Origin: Luteimonas abyssi
GTDB lineage: Bacteria; Pseudomonadota; Gammaproteobacteria; Xanthomonadales; Xanthomonadaceae
Assembly: GCF_001482195.1 (NCBI RefSeq)
Contig: NZ_KQ759763.1
Coordinates: 1,709,321 to 1,773,320 of the forward strand
DNA: 64,000 bases
Direction: 5' to 3'
Shown: piece by piece, positions 1-9,885 of the stretch
Numbering within the stretch: the stretch's first letter is position 1
Layout of the letters: each line of letters begins with the position of its first letter
Notes under the pieces: model-generated
The model's database searches: none
What the model was told of the DNA's origin: nothing
The model's input: the letters and a program-made list of their open reading frames with translations, nothing else
Made by a program: the position numbers and the translations under genes

Positions 1-2250
1 GACCGTCTGGTCAACCAGACCATGCGCTCGGTGGCGATCGCCACCGAAACGAAAGTCCTGCTGGGCGAGTATCGCGACACCTCCTACCGGGGCCTCATCC
101 GCGCCAGCGACGCGGTCAAGGAACAGGCCCGCCAGGAGGCGCAGGTCCAGGACGAACGCATCGGCGAGACCCTGGCCAGCTATCGCGGGCTGCTGGATGC
201 CGAAGACACCATGAGCGATCGCGATCTGTTCGAGACCGTGATCGCCCGCTGGGACGCCGCGCGCGGCTCCTACCTCGACGTCAACGAAATGATCGACCTC
301 GAGTTGCCCGAGGACGCGCTGGACACCTTCCTGGGCGAGACCCAGCAGGCCCACAACGCCACCATCGCCGCGCTCACCGCGTTGATCGATCACGACAACG
401 CGATGGCCGCCGAAGCCGAGGCCGAAGCGCAATCCACCTACGCCACCGCGAGCACGCTGGTGGTGATCATGCTCATCGCCGGCATCGGCGGTGGCCTGGC
501 GATCGCCTGGCTGGTCGCCGCCGCGCTGACCCGCAGCCTGCACCGTGCCGTGGACGTGGCCAACGCCGTCGCCGGCGGCAAGCTCGACAACGAGATCGTC
601 GTCGATCGCGAAGACGAGATCGGCGAGCTGTTGCAGGCGATGGCCCGCATGCAGACCGACCTGCGCGAACGCATCGAGCGCGACCAGCACGTCGCCGGCG
701 AGAACCTGCGCATCCGCACCGCGCTGGACAGCTCCGGCACCAGCGTGATGATCGCCGACGCCTCGCGCACCATCATCTACGCCAATGCCGCAGTCACCAC
801 CTTGCTGGGCGGCTACGAGGACGAGATCCAGCGCGCCCTGCCGCATTTCGACCAGAGCGCCATCGTCGGCAGCAATATCGACGCCTTCCATGCCGATCCG
901 CAGCGCATCGCGACCATGCTCGAGCAGCTGCAGGGCACCCATCACGGCGAGATTTCGATGGGCGACGCCCATTTCGTCCAGACCGTGGCGCGGGTGAACG
1001 ACGATCAGGGCCGCCTGCTGGGCTACGTGGTCGAATGGCGCGACCGCACGCCGCAAGTCCGGGTCGAAGTCGAGCTCGGTCGCGTGGTCCGCGCCGCCGC
1101 CGCCGGCGACCTTTCGCAGCGCATCGGCCTGGAGGACAAGCAGGGCTTCTATCTGCAGTTGGCCGAGCAGCTCAACGGCCTGCTGGACGCCAACGCCACC
1201 AGTCTGGACGGCGTGTCGCAGGTGCTGCAGGCCCTGTCGGCCGGCGACCTCACGGTGCGCATGGACGGCGAGTACGCAGGCGTGTTCGCCAGCATGCGCG
1301 ACGATGCCAACCGCACCGCCGAACAGCTCACCACCCTGGTCGGCAGCATCCAGCGCGCATCGCGGGCGATCAACACCGCATCGAGCGAAATCGTGTCGGG
1401 CAACAACGACCTGTCGCGCCGCACCGAGCAGCAGGCCGCCAATCTCGAAGAGACCGCAGCCTCGATGGAGGAGTTCACCTCCACGGTCAAGCAGAACGCA
1501 GAACACGCGCATCAGGCCAACCAGCTCGCCATCGGCGCCGCCGACGTCGCCACCCGGGGCGGTGACGTGGTCGGCCAGGTGGTGACGACCATGCGCGAGA
1601 TCGAGCAGGCCTCCAAGCGCATCGCCGAGATCATCTCGGTCATCGACGGCATCGCCTTCCAGACCAACATCCTCGCCCTCAACGCCGCCGTCGAGGCCGC
1701 ACGCGCCGGCGAGCAGGGCCGCGGCTTCGCCGTGGTCGCCGCCGAGGTGCGCTCGCTGGCCCAGCGCTCCGCCACCGCCGCCAAGGAAATCAAGGGCCTG
1801 ATCGAGGATTCCGTCGGCAAGGTCGGCAACGGCTCCGCGCTGGCCGCCCAGGCCGGCCAGACGATGGGCGAGATGGTCGCCTCGGTGCAGCGGGTGACCG
1901 ACATCATGGCCGAGATCTCGGCGGCCTCGCAGGAGCAGGCCTCGGGCATCGAACAGGTCAACCAGACCATCACCCAGATGGACGAGACCACCCAGCAGAA
2001 CGCGGCGCTGGTGGAAGAAGCGTCCGCCGCCGCGCGCAGCATGGAAGAACAGGCCAGCCAGTTGTCCGATGTGGTGTCGGTGTTCCGCGTGGCCGATGGC
2101 GGCGAAGCCCCCGCCGTCCCGGCAGCATCCACCGTCAAGCCCGCGCCGGCGGCGCGCAAGCGCCCGACCCGCTCGACGTCCCCGGCGACGCCTCGCAAGG
2201 CGAGCCCCGAGCCGGCCCTGGCCGACGGCGACGACTGGCAGGAGTTCTGA
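1..2250 (+). CDS. Methyl-accepting chemotaxis protein, 5'-truncated by window edge
   Basis: The reading frame is open to base 1, upstream of the first Met at 22, so the N-terminus (cytoplasmic tip and first membrane helix) lies outside the window. Counting from Met22, residues 1-140 are helical and charged, as in a four-helix-bundle periplasmic sensor. A membrane helix follows at about 144-170, then HAMP (about 170-222), a PAS-like domain (about 230-345), further HAMP-like helices, and the MCP signalling domain from about 455 with the hairpin tip [20 protein letters not shown]. The protein ends in DDWQEF, matching the xWxxF tether bound by CheR and CheB in high-abundance receptors. The last 860 bases are nearly identical to the next gene. 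It should feed a CheA/CheW array; the ligand is unknown. Confidence 0.93.
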   Translation, partial: DRLVNQTMRSVAIATETKVLLGEYRDTSYRGLIRASDAVKEQARQEAQVQDERIGETLASYRGLLDAEDTMSDRDLFETVIARWDAARGSYLDVNEMIDLELPEDALDTFLGETQQAHNATIAALTALIDHDNAMAAEAEAEAQSTYATASTLVVIMLIAGIGGGLAIAWLVAAALTRSLHRAVDVANAVAGGKLDNEIVVDREDEIGELLQAMARMQTDLRERIERDQHVAGENLRIRTALDSSGTSVMIADASRTIIYANAAVTTLLGGYEDEIQRALPHFDQSAIVGSNIDAFHADPQRIATMLEQLQGTHHGEISMGDAHFVQTVARVNDDQGRLLGYVVEWRDRTPQVRVEVELGRVVRAAAAGDLSQRIGLEDKQGFYLQLAEQLNGLLDANATSLDGVSQVLQALSAGDLTVRMDGEYAGVFASMRDDANRTAEQLTTLVGSIQRASRAINTASSEIVSGNNDLSRRTEQQAANLEETAASMEEFTSTVKQNAEHAHQANQLAIGAADVATRGGDVVGQVVTTMREIEQASKRIAEIISVIDGIAFQTNILALNAAVEAARAGEQGRGFAVVAAEVRSLAQRSATAAKEIKGLIEDSVGKVGNGSALAAQAGQTMGEMVASVQRVTDIMAEISAASQEQASGIEQVNQTITQMDETTQQNAALVEEASAAARSMEEQASQLSDVVSVFRVADGGEAPAVPAASTVKPAPAARKRPTRSTSPATPRKASPEPALADGDDWQEF
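1391..2250 (+). repeat. Near-identical MCP signalling-domain segment, copy 1
   Basis: These 860 bases match 4390-5249 with a constant offset of 2999. I count about seven substitutions and no gaps, and only two amino-acid changes (Phe/Leu and Lys/Arg). Upstream of 1391 the two genes diverge sharply into different sensor modules, so the similarity is confined to the signalling domain and C-terminal tail. Weak similarity continues past the stop codons into both terminators. Confidence 0.95.
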
Positions 2251-2310
2251 TCCACGACGGCCGGCACACCGCCGTCCTCCGCGATCGCCTTCCTGCGAGC
2301 AGCCTCTTGA

Positions 2311-2340
2311 GCGTCGGCCTTCGGGCCGGCGCTTTTTTTT
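2311..2340 (+). terminator. Rho-independent terminator of the first MCP gene
   Basis: A 9-bp stem (2311-2319 with 2324-2332, one G-T pair) closes a TTCG tetraloop and is followed by eight T residues. It lies 60 bases after the stop codon. Confidence 0.93.
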
Positions 2341-2528
2341 GGTCGACCGACGGCAGGCCCGTCTGACGGCCGGTGACCGGCGCGCGTTCCTGCGGGACAT
2401 CCCTCGCAGGAATGGGTCGATCAGTCCCCCGAACGACGAGGGCGCCCCCGTCGGCACGAGGCGCACGGCCAACACTCGAAAAGCGTGAACGAAGGCACAC
2501 CCATTCATGACCAACGTCACTTTTTAGA

Positions 2529-2556
2529 TCAAGTCCGATGTGTCTCCGGCCGATAC
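2529..2556 (+). promoter_or_regulatory. Sigma-28 (FliA)-type promoter of the second MCP gene
   Basis: TCAAGTCC (2529-2536), a 12-base spacer and GCCGATAC (2549-2556) resemble the flagellar/chemotaxis consensus TAAAGTTT-N11-GCCGATAA. The site lies 32 bases before the ATG at 2589 and after the preceding terminator. The same TCAAG start recurs upstream of cheR. Confidence 0.7.
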
Positions 2557-2588
2557 AGGCGTCGGACACCCAAGGGGATGACGTTGCA

Positions 2589-5249
2589 ATGTTCCGTTCA
2601 AGATTCCAGAACCTGCCGCTGGGCAACAAGCTGGCGCTCGTCGTCAGCGCATCCGTGGCCGCGACCCTCGCCATCCTGGCGACCCTGGTCGCGCTCGATT
2701 CGCGCAGCCTGCTCGAAGACCGTGCACGCCAGGCCCTCGATGCGGGCAACCACCTCATGCGCGATTCGATCGCCCTCTACGACGCGACGTTGACCGACGA
2801 AGCCCGGCGTCTGGCCGGCGCGCTCGCCGCCGCCATGCCGCGCGGCGCGGTCTCCCGCGACAGCGACGACATCGTCCGCGTGGGGGAGCTCGATACCCCG
2901 ACACTGGTGCTGGGCGAGCGGCGCATGAACCTGGATTTCGAAGCGGTCGACGACTTCACCGCCCGGACCGGCGCAGTCGCGACACTGTTCGTCCGCGAGG
3001 ACGACACCTTCGTGCGGGTCACGACCTCGCTGACCGATCAGGCCGGCCGACGCGCCATCGGGACCCGGCTCGATCCGGCCCACCCTGCCCACGCGCGCAT
3101 GCTTGCGGGCAGTCACTACACGGGCCCGGCACGATTGTTCGGCCTGGACTACATGACCCACTACGAGCCCCTGCGCGACGACGCCGGCGACGTGGTGGGC
3201 ATCCTCTTCATCGGTCGCAACTACACCGAAGGTCTCGCTGCGCTGCGGGCGCGCATCCGCGAGACCGTGATCGGCGAGCGGGGCTACTTCCTGGCCCTGC
3301 GGACCAGCGACGACGTACCGCAGGTCGTGGTGCATCCGGGCGCGGACGATGGTCCAGTCGGGATGGACACCCTGCTCCGTCCGGAGGACACCGCGGCCTT
3401 CCAGGCGCTGCTCGACGGCGGACGTGGGCATCTGCACCTGCGCTCGACCGCCGACGGCGACTTCGTCGACACCGCCGTCAGCGCGATCCGCTTCGAGCCT
3501 TGGGACTGGACCCTGCTCGCAGTGGAACCGCATGCCGACATCGTCGCCGCCGCCGATCTCCTGCTGCTGCGCATCCTGTTGATGTCGCTCGCCGCCCTGG
3601 TCGTCATCGCGGGCCTGACCTGGTGGACGATGCGGCGGCTGGTCTCGCATCCGCTGTCGCACGCCATCGCGGCCGCCGACAACGTCGCGCTGGGGCGCCT
3701 GGACGACGATATCGAGGTGGAAGCGGGACGCACCGACGAGATCGGCCGGCTGTCCCGGTCGATGCAGCAGATGCAGCGCCAGCTGCGCGCGGTGATCGAC
3801 GCCCTGCGTGGCATGGCGCAGCGCCACGAAGCGGGCGCGATCAGTGCCCGCATGGACGCCAGCGTGTTCCAGGGCAGCTATGCGGCCATGGTCACCGACG
3901 TGAACGCACTCGTCGCGGCCCACATCGAGGTCAAGATGCGTGCCGTGCAGATCATGGGCCGCTATGCGGTGGGCGACCTCTCCCAGGACATGGAACGCCT
4001 GCCCGGCGAAAAGGCCGTCATCAGCCGGACAATGGACACGATCAAGGCCAATCTGACCGCCGTCAACGGCGAGATCCGGCAGCTCGTGCAGGCCGCCGGC
4101 CGGGGTGATTTCTCGGTGCGCGGCGACGAGCGACGCTTCGAGCACGAGTTCCGCGAGATGATCGCCGGACTCAACCACCTGATGACCACCACCGACGGCA
4201 GCCTGGCCGACGTCTCCAACCTGCTGCGCGCCATCGCCGACGGCGACCTGTCGGTGCGGATCGACGGCGACCACCAGGGCGTGTTCGCCCGCATGCGCGA
4301 CGATGCCAATACCACCATCGAGCGGCTGACGGCCATCGTGACGCGGATCCAGGGCGCGTCGCGGTCGGTGGATGTGGCCGCCGGCGAGATCGTGTCGGGC
4401 AACAACGACCTGTCGCGCCGCACCGAGCAGCAGGCCGCCAATCTCGAAGAGACCGCAGCCTCGATGGAGGAGCTCACCTCCACGGTCAAGCAGAACGCAG
4501 AACACGCGCATCAGGCCAACCAGCTCGCCATCGGCGCCGCCGACGTCGCCACCCGGGGCGGTGACGTGGTCGGCCAGGTGGTGACGACCATGCGCGAGAT
4601 CGAGCAGGCCTCCAGGCGCATCGCCGAGATCATCTCGGTCATCGACGGCATCGCCTTCCAGACCAACATCCTCGCCCTCAACGCCGCCGTCGAGGCCGCA
4701 CGTGCCGGCGAGCAGGGCCGCGGCTTCGCCGTGGTCGCCGCCGAGGTGCGCTCGCTGGCCCAGCGCTCCGCCACCGCCGCCAAGGAAATCAAGGGCCTGA
4801 TCGAGGATTCCGTCGGCAAGGTCGGCAACGGCTCCGCGCTGGCCGCCCAGGCCGGCCAGACGATGGGCGAGATGGTCGCCTCGGTGCAGCGGGTGACCGA
4901 CATCATGGCCGAGATCTCGGCGGCCTCGCAGGAGCAGGCCTCGGGCATCGAACAGGTCAACCAGACCATCACCCAGATGGACGAGACCACCCAGCAGAAC
5001 GCGGCGCTGGTGGAGGAAGCGTCCGCCGCCGCGCGCAGCATGGAAGAACAGGCCAGCCAGTTGTCCGATGTGGTGTCGGTGTTCCGCGTGGCCGATGGCG
5101 GCGAAGCCCCCGCCGTCCCGGCAGCGTCCACGGTCAAGCCCGCGCCTGCGGCGCGCAAGCGCCCGACCCGCTCGACGTCCCCGGCGACGCCTCGCAAGGC
5201 GAGCCCCGAGCCGGCCCTGGCCGACGGCGACGACTGGCAGGAGTTCTGA
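2589..5249 (+). CDS. Methyl-accepting chemotaxis protein with Cache-type sensor
   Basis: This 886-residue receptor starts at ATG 2589; an in-frame start at 2538 would overlap the promoter. A membrane helix at about 14-37 is followed by a periplasmic region of about 285 residues resembling a Cache_3-Cache_2 ligand-binding module (motifs [13 protein letters not shown] and GERGYFLAL). A second membrane helix lies at about 325-347, then HAMP repeats and the signalling domain from about 600. It ends in DDWQEF, the same CheR/CheB tether as the upstream receptor. Upstream is a sigma-28-type promoter and downstream a terminator, so it is probably monocistronic. The signalling half has been homogenised with the first MCP. 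Ligand unknown; Cache sensors often bind amino or organic acids. Confidence 0.95.
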   Translation: MFRSRFQNLPLGNKLALVVSASVAATLAILATLVALDSRSLLEDRARQALDAGNHLMRDSIALYDATLTDEARRLAGALAAAMPRGAVSRDSDDIVRVGELDTPTLVLGERRMNLDFEAVDDFTARTGAVATLFVREDDTFVRVTTSLTDQAGRRAIGTRLDPAHPAHARMLAGSHYTGPARLFGLDYMTHYEPLRDDAGDVVGILFIGRNYTEGLAALRARIRETVIGERGYFLALRTSDDVPQVVVHPGADDGPVGMDTLLRPEDTAAFQALLDGGRGHLHLRSTADGDFVDTAVSAIRFEPWDWTLLAVEPHADIVAAADLLLLRILLMSLAALVVIAGLTWWTMRRLVSHPLSHAIAAADNVALGRLDDDIEVEAGRTDEIGRLSRSMQQMQRQLRAVIDALRGMAQRHEAGAISARMDASVFQGSYAAMVTDVNALVAAHIEVKMRAVQIMGRYAVGDLSQDMERLPGEKAVISRTMDTIKANLTAVNGEIRQLVQAAGRGDFSVRGDERRFEHEFREMIAGLNHLMTTTDGSLADVSNLLRAIADGDLSVRIDGDHQGVFARMRDDANTTIERLTAIVTRIQGASRSVDVAAGEIVSGNNDLSRRTEQQAANLEETAASMEELTSTVKQNAEHAHQANQLAIGAADVATRGGDVVGQVVTTMREIEQASRRIAEIISVIDGIAFQTNILALNAAVEAARAGEQGRGFAVVAAEVRSLAQRSATAAKEIKGLIEDSVGKVGNGSALAAQAGQTMGEMVASVQRVTDIMAEISAASQEQASGIEQVNQTITQMDETTQQNAALVEEASAAARSMEEQASQLSDVVSVFRVADGGEAPAVPAASTVKPAPAARKRPTRSTSPATPRKASPEPALADGDDWQEF
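4390..5249 (+). repeat. Near-identical MCP signalling-domain segment, copy 2
   Basis: Partner of 1391-2250 (860 bases, about 99% identical by eye). The boundary at 4390 falls inside the coding region, just before the first methylation helix, and identity runs to the stop codon. Gene conversion or a recent partial duplication would both give this pattern. Confidence 0.95.
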
Positions 5250-5309
5250 TCCACGGCGGCCGGTGCGCCGCCCGCCTTCGCGGCGACTCCTTGCGATCGC
5301 ACGTTTCGA

Positions 5310-5337
5310 GCGTCGGCCTCCGGGTCGGCGCTTCTTT
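5310..5337 (+). terminator. Rho-independent terminator of the second MCP gene
   Basis: A 9-bp stem (5310-5318 with 5323-5331, two G-T pairs) has a TCCG loop and a short, interrupted T run. It is recognisably the sister of the terminator at 2311-2340, at the same distance from its stop codon. Confidence 0.8.
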
Positions 5338-5400
5338 CCGTATGGGGCCGGGCCGCTGGAGACGTCGCTGCGCCAGCGTCCGCGTGACCACCGAACACGC

Positions 5401-5427
5401 TCAAGTTCGGGGCGATCCTTCCGCTAT
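5401..5427 (+). promoter_or_regulatory. Possible weak sigma-28-type promoter
   Basis: TCAAGTTC (5401-5408), an 11-base spacer and TCCGCTAT (5420-5427) give a fair match to the FliA consensus, best in the -35 element. The position suits transcription of the thioredoxin-like gene and the third MCP. The -10 element is weak. Confidence 0.35.
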
Positions 5428-5535
5428 CGCAGAACGGCCCGGGGTTGATCGGCCGGAACCCGGCGCACGCAGGATGCGTGGCCAGCCGACGCGGTGCGAT
5501 CTCGCGCCGCGTCCATTCCAGGAAGGGACGGACGT

Positions 5536-6141
5536 ATGCACGATGCCGCAGCACAGGACACCCAGCGGTCGCAGGCATACCGGCACGCGGCTGGCGCTCC
5601 GCTCCCCGGCGACGACGCTGCGGACGCGAGGCGCCCCGGGGAGCGCCACCGACTCGTTGCCGTCATGATCGTGTTGGCGGCCTGGCTCGGCTGGATGATT
5701 CCCGCGACCGGCGCGCTGGTGCCTTCACCGGGCAGCGATGCCGCGACCGGCCTGCGGTTGCAGCATCTGCATCGCGACGCCCTCGATCGCCACCCCGGCA
5801 GGCCCGTTGCGGTGATCGCCGCGCCGCCACCGGGTTGCGCCTGCGATGACAGCCGCGCGCAACGCACAGTGCTGATCGACGCCCTGACCGAAGCGCGCAT
5901 TGCCGTGGTCGACGACCACGGAGCTGAGCCTGTCTCCGGAACCGGCCCTGGCGTGGAAGCCCTCGGTCGGCACCACTACCCGTTGACGGTGTTCGACGCC
6001 CGGCATCGTCTCGTCTTCGCCGGCCCGGTGGCCGGCCGCGATTGCGGCGGTTCGCCGCGCCTGCGCGTGCGCCAGCTCACCCGATGGCTCGACGGACCCG
6101 AGCGCGACCTCATTCAACCCGCCTGCCTCTGCAAGGATTGA
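5536..6141 (+). CDS. Thioredoxin-like single-pass membrane protein of unknown function
   Basis: The 201-residue product starts at ATG 5536, nine bases after a good ribosome site (AGGAAGGG). A hydrophilic N-terminus of about 40 residues leads into one membrane helix (LVAVMIVLAAWLGWMI). The remainder looks like a thioredoxin fold, with a GCACD motif after the first predicted strand and a cysteine pair near the C-terminus (PACLCKD). This resembles the DUF6436-type thioredoxin-like proteins, but the match is from memory and tentative. It ends three bases before the third MCP gene, so the two are almost certainly co-transcribed. A link between redox state and the receptor is possible but not shown. 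Confidence 0.7.
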   Translation: MHDAAAQDTQRSQAYRHAAGAPLPGDDAADARRPGERHRLVAVMIVLAAWLGWMIPATGALVPSPGSDAATGLRLQHLHRDALDRHPGRPVAVIAAPPPGCACDDSRAQRTVLIDALTEARIAVVDDHGAEPVSGTGPGVEALGRHHYPLTVFDARHRLVFAGPVAGRDCGGSPRLRVRQLTRWLDGPERDLIQPACLCKD

Positions 6142-6144
6142 GCC

Positions 6145-8337
6145 ATGGACACTGCATCGCGCTCGCCGCTTGAACGTCTCCTCGGACGGGAGGCGTCGCC
6201 CTATCTGCACCGTCTGGCGACCGATGCCGACCGCCTGTTCGTCGGGGTGGGTGCGCTGCTCGGTCTCGCCTCGCTGGCGATCGCGGCCGTCCGCCAGGAC
6301 TGGCTGCCGTTCGTCGCCGCCAGCCTGCCGACGCTCGCCGTGCTCGGCGCGGTACGGTTCGCGATTCCCGGCACGGTGCTCGCCCGCTGCGCCATCGCGG
6401 CGCTGTTGATGGTGCTCTCGGCGACGATCATCCAGCAATCGGGCGGCATGATCGAAACCCACTTCGGGGTGATCCTGCTGATCGCCGCCCTGCTCTATTA
6501 CCGCGACTGGCGACCGATCGTCACCGCGGCCGCGACGATCGCGATTCACCACGTGGCGTTCTTCTGGCTGCAGCAGCGCGGCTTCCCGTTGCTGGTGTTC
6601 CCGGCGGGCGCGGGCATTCCGATTCTGCTGCTGCATGCGACCTACGTGGTGGCCGAGGCCGGTCTGCTGACGGCGATGGCACGGTCGATGCGGCGGCAAC
6701 TGGTCGCACTCGGACACGATCCGGACGAGCTCGCCTTGCTTGCCAGCGGTGTCGCCGCAGATGCACCGATGCCGCCGACGCTTCGCGGGACGCGATTTCC
6801 GGACCGCTCGCTGGCGCATGCGCTGTGCGCCTCCGTCGAGCGGCTCGGCACCCAGCGCGAGGAGGAGCGCCGCCTGCTGCGCGAGAACTTGCGGATTCGC
6901 GCCGCGCTGGATCACGCCACCACCCACATCATGCTCGCCGACGCGGCCCGCGACATCGTCTACGTCAACCGGCCCCTGCAGACGATGCTCGAAGCCGCGC
7001 AGCCCGATATCGCGCGCGATATTCCGGATTTCGATGCGCGAACCCTGGTCGGCCGCAACATCGACCTGTTCCACCGGTCCCCGCAGCGCCAGGCGCGCAT
7101 GCTGGCGGCCCTGGAGGGCACGCACCAGGCGGAGATCCGCGTCGGCGGGCGCATCATGCGCCTGATCATCAATCCCATCGTCGACGACAGCGGAGCACGT
7201 CTGGGATTCGTCGTGGAATGGACCGACCGCACCGCCGAAATACGCGTGGAGGAGGAGATCGAACGCATCGTGCGCGCCGCCGCCGCCGGCGATCTGCAGG
7301 GCCGCATCGGCACCCACGACAAGCAAGGTTTCCTGCTGCGCCTGACCGAACGGGTCAATACGCTGCTCGACGCCAACGCGCACAGCATCGAGGGAATCTC
7401 GGTCCTGCTCGATGCCCTGGCCCAGGGCGATCTGGCCGCCCGCATCGACGACGACGACGCCCACGGGATCTTCGCGCGCATGCGCGACGATGCCAATCGC
7501 ACGGTCTGCCAGCTGGCCGGGATCGTGACGGGTATCCAGTCGGCGGCGGGCAGATTGCGGACCGCCGCCGACGGCATCGTCGGGGCGAACCGGGATCTGG
7601 ATGCCTCGACCCGCCGTCAGGACGCCCTGCTCGGTGGCGCGGCCCAGCGCCTGCACGCCTTGACCACCACGGTGCACCGCAACGCCGAGCATGCCGGTCA
7701 AGCGGAGCGGCTGGCCGCCGAGGCGATGCGTGCGGCCGAGGACGGTGGCGTGTCCGTCGACGACATGGTCGCCTCCATGCGCGGCATCGAGCAGGCGTCG
7801 TCGCGCATCGCGGACATCACCGCGCTGATCGACGGCATCGCCTTCCAGACCAATCTCCTGTCGCTCAACGCCGCGGTCGAGGCCGCCCGGGCCGGCGAGC
7901 ACGGCCGTGGCTTCGCCGTGGTCGCCGGTGAGGTCCGCGAACTGGCTAGGCGCTGTGCGAACGCCGCACGCGAGATCCGTTCGCTGATCGGCACGTCGTC
8001 GCAGGCCATCGAATCCGGTGTCGAACGCGCCCGCCACGCCGGCGACACGATGCAGGGCGTGGTGGCGTCGGTGGATCGCGTGGTCGCGATCATGGCGGCG
8101 ATCTCCGAGGCCTCCGGTGCGCAGTCCACAGGCATCGACGCCATCGAACGCGCGATCGCCGATGTCGGCGAAGCCACAGTCCACGGCAACGCACTCGTGG
8201 CCGAGGCCACCGCTTCGGCCGAAGCCATGCGTCACGACGCGCTCCAGCTGGGCGTCGCGGTGGCGGCGTTCCGGCTGGGCGAGCCCGATACCGCCGGTGC
8301 AGCCGAGACCACTCGGGCCCCGGCGATGCCGGCCTGA
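6145..8337 (+). CDS. Divergent MCP with polytopic membrane sensor, degenerate methylation helix, no tether
   Basis: The 730-residue product has about six membrane helices between residues 25 and 185 instead of a periplasmic domain. A PAS-like domain (about 250-365), HAMP-like helices and an MCP signalling domain follow, with the tip [20 protein letters not shown] intact. Where the two upstream receptors read [11 protein letters not shown] in the first methylation helix, this one reads [11 protein letters not shown], losing the modifiable Glu/Gln residues. It also lacks the xWxxF tether, ending in RAPAMPA. It starts three bases after the thioredoxin-like gene with AAGGA as ribosome site. It probably signals to CheA through the intact tip but adapts poorly through CheR/CheB. 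Confidence 0.92.
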   Translation: MDTASRSPLERLLGREASPYLHRLATDADRLFVGVGALLGLASLAIAAVRQDWLPFVAASLPTLAVLGAVRFAIPGTVLARCAIAALLMVLSATIIQQSGGMIETHFGVILLIAALLYYRDWRPIVTAAATIAIHHVAFFWLQQRGFPLLVFPAGAGIPILLLHATYVVAEAGLLTAMARSMRRQLVALGHDPDELALLASGVAADAPMPPTLRGTRFPDRSLAHALCASVERLGTQREEERRLLRENLRIRAALDHATTHIMLADAARDIVYVNRPLQTMLEAAQPDIARDIPDFDARTLVGRNIDLFHRSPQRQARMLAALEGTHQAEIRVGGRIMRLIINPIVDDSGARLGFVVEWTDRTAEIRVEEEIERIVRAAAAGDLQGRIGTHDKQGFLLRLTERVNTLLDANAHSIEGISVLLDALAQGDLAARIDDDDAHGIFARMRDDANRTVCQLAGIVTGIQSAAGRLRTAADGIVGANRDLDASTRRQDALLGGAAQRLHALTTTVHRNAEHAGQAERLAAEAMRAAEDGGVSVDDMVASMRGIEQASSRIADITALIDGIAFQTNLLSLNAAVEAARAGEHGRGFAVVAGEVRELARRCANAAREIRSLIGTSSQAIESGVERARHAGDTMQGVVASVDRVVAIMAAISEASGAQSTGIDAIERAIADVGEATVHGNALVAEATASAEAMRHDALQLGVAVAAFRLGEPDTAGAAETTRAPAMPA

Positions 8338-8378
8338 TCGACCGAGGGCACGCCGTCGCCCGATCCGGGCTTCGGGAT

Positions 8379-8405
8379 TCAAGCCCGTCCGCACCGGGCC
8401 GATAA
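8379..8405 (+). promoter_or_regulatory. Sigma-28 (FliA)-type promoter of cheR-cheD-cheB
   Basis: TCAAGCCC (8379-8386), an 11-base spacer and GCCGATAA (8398-8405). The -10 element is a perfect consensus and the spacing is canonical. It lies 26 bases before the cheR start codon. Confidence 0.82.
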
Positions 8406-8431
8406 CCGTCTCAAGCCGACAGAAGCGCATC

Positions 8432-9298
8432 ATGTCCGGGATCTCCGCCCTCCCCGTTCCGCCCCAGGAACGGGAATTCGCTTTCCACGACCGCGATTTC
8501 CGCCGCGTGTGCGAACTCATCCATCGCCAGGCGGGCATCTCGCTGGGTCCGGCCAAGCGGGACATGGTCTACGGCCGGCTGTCGCGCCGCTTGCGCGTGT
8601 TGCGGCTCGACAGCTTCCGCACGTATCTGGACCGCATCGAGTCCGGCGACGAGGGCGAGATGCAGGCCTTCGTCAACGCCCTGACCACCAACCTGACCTC
8701 GTTCTTTCGCGAGCCGCACCATTTCGAGCGCCTGGAGGAAGAACTCCAGGCCCGCGCCGGCACCGGGCGGTCGCCCGTGTCGCGGCTGTGGTCATGCGCC
8801 GCATCGACCGGCGAAGAGCCGTACTCGATGGCGATCTCCGCGTGCGAGGCCTTCGGCAGCCTGCAGCCGCCGGTGCGCATCCTGGCGACGGACATCGACA
8901 CCCAGGTCCTGTCGGTCGCGGCACGCGGCATCTATCCGATCGAACGCATCGCCGGCCTGCCGGAGACGCTGGTCCGCCGCTACTTCCTGCGCGGGACCGG
9001 TGCGCAGGCGGGCCAGTGCCGGGTGCGTCCACAGTTGCAGGCGTTGCTGGACTTCCGCCCGCTCAACCTGCTGCTGCCGCGCTACCCGGTCGAACGCGAC
9101 ATGATGGCGCTGTTCTGCCGCAACGTCATGATCTACTTCGACAAGCCCACCCAGCGCTCGATCCTCGGCCGGCTGGTCGAACACATGGCGCCCGACGGCA
9201 TTCTGTACACCGGCCATTCCGAGAACTACCTGCATGCCGCCGACCTGATCCAGCCCTGCGGCCGGACGCTCTATCGTCGCGCGGAGGCCAGACCTTGA
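8432..9298 (+). CDS. cheR: CheR, chemotaxis receptor glutamate methyltransferase
   Basis: CheR uses S-adenosylmethionine to methylate receptor glutamates during adaptation. The 288-residue product has the all-alpha N-terminal domain followed by the methyltransferase domain with the SAM-binding signature [14 protein letters not shown], then LATDID and [12 protein letters not shown], all typical of CheR. ATG 8432 was chosen because it follows the sigma-28 promoter and begins the conserved N-terminus. The stop overlaps the cheD start (TTGA), so the genes are translationally coupled. Its likely docking substrates are the two MCPs ending in DWQEF. Confidence 0.97.
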   Translation: MSGISALPVPPQEREFAFHDRDFRRVCELIHRQAGISLGPAKRDMVYGRLSRRLRVLRLDSFRTYLDRIESGDEGEMQAFVNALTTNLTSFFREPHHFERLEEELQARAGTGRSPVSRLWSCAASTGEEPYSMAISACEAFGSLQPPVRILATDIDTQVLSVAARGIYPIERIAGLPETLVRRYFLRGTGAQAGQCRVRPQLQALLDFRPLNLLLPRYPVERDMMALFCRNVMIYFDKPTQRSILGRLVEHMAPDGILYTGHSENYLHAADLIQPCGRTLYRRAEARP

Positions 9299-9885
9299 GC
9301 CTGCCCGCCGAGGACGTGCTGCGCTACCGGGACAGCCGTTTCCAGGTATCGGCGGCGAAGCTGCTGCCTACCCAGTACCTCGTCGTCGACGACGGCACCG
9401 CCCTGGTGACCGTGCTCGGTTCCTGCGTGGCCGCATGCCTGCGCGACCCGGTCCTGCGCATCGGCGGCATGAACCACTTCATGCTGCCGGAGGGCGTCGC
9501 CGACGACGGCGCCCCGGCGCGTTACGGCAGCCACGCGATGGAACTGCTGATCAACGATCTGCTCAAGCGCGGCGCCAACCGGCGACGCATCGAAGCGAAG
9601 GTGTTCGGCGGCGCCAACGTCCTGCGCGGCTTCACCAGCAACCCGGTCGGCAGCCGCAATGCCGCCTTCGTCAGTCAGTATCTCGACGCGGAACGCATTC
9701 CGGTGATGGCGTCCGACCTGCGCGGAATCCATCCGCGCAAGGTGTGGTTCTTCCCCGACACCGGCCGGGTGATGGTGCAGCGCCTGCCGCATGCCCACGA
9801 CGCCGAGGTCGCCGCCGCCGAAACCGCCGTGCGTGCGCGGCTGTCCGGCTCGCCGAGCAGCGGCGGCGTGGAGCTGTTCCAGTGA
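9295..9885 (+). CDS. cheD: CheD, chemoreceptor glutamine deamidase
   Basis: CheD deamidates receptor glutamines to glutamates. The product is 196 residues with TTG as start, overlapping the cheR stop by four bases; a strong ribosome site (GGAGG, 9283-9287) eight bases upstream supports this start. The catalytic Cys sits in [15 protein letters not shown] and the His in GGMNHFMLP, with the family motif KVFGGANVL. Its stop overlaps the cheB start (GTGA). Beta- and gammaproteobacterial cheR-cheD-cheB operons have this same order. Confidence 0.96.
   Translation: MSLPAEDVLRYRDSRFQVSAAKLLPTQYLVVDDGTALVTVLGSCVAACLRDPVLRIGGMNHFMLPEGVADDGAPARYGSHAMELLINDLLKRGANRRRIEAKVFGGANVLRGFTSNPVGSRNAAFVSQYLDAERIPVMASDLRGIHPRKVWFFPDTGRVMVQRLPHAHDAEVAAAETAVRARLSGSPSSGGVELFQ

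Noticed and set aside
2598..4511. Minus-strand open frame opposite the second MCP
   Set aside because: Antisense shadow with the same bias; it contains none of the features of a real protein.
5725..8565. Long open frame on the minus strand (over 900 codons) opposite the third MCP and cheR
   Set aside because: It is the high-GC mirror of real coding DNA: composition is His/Arg/Gly-rich, it has no recognisable domain, and it crosses a sigma-28 promoter and several well-supported genes.
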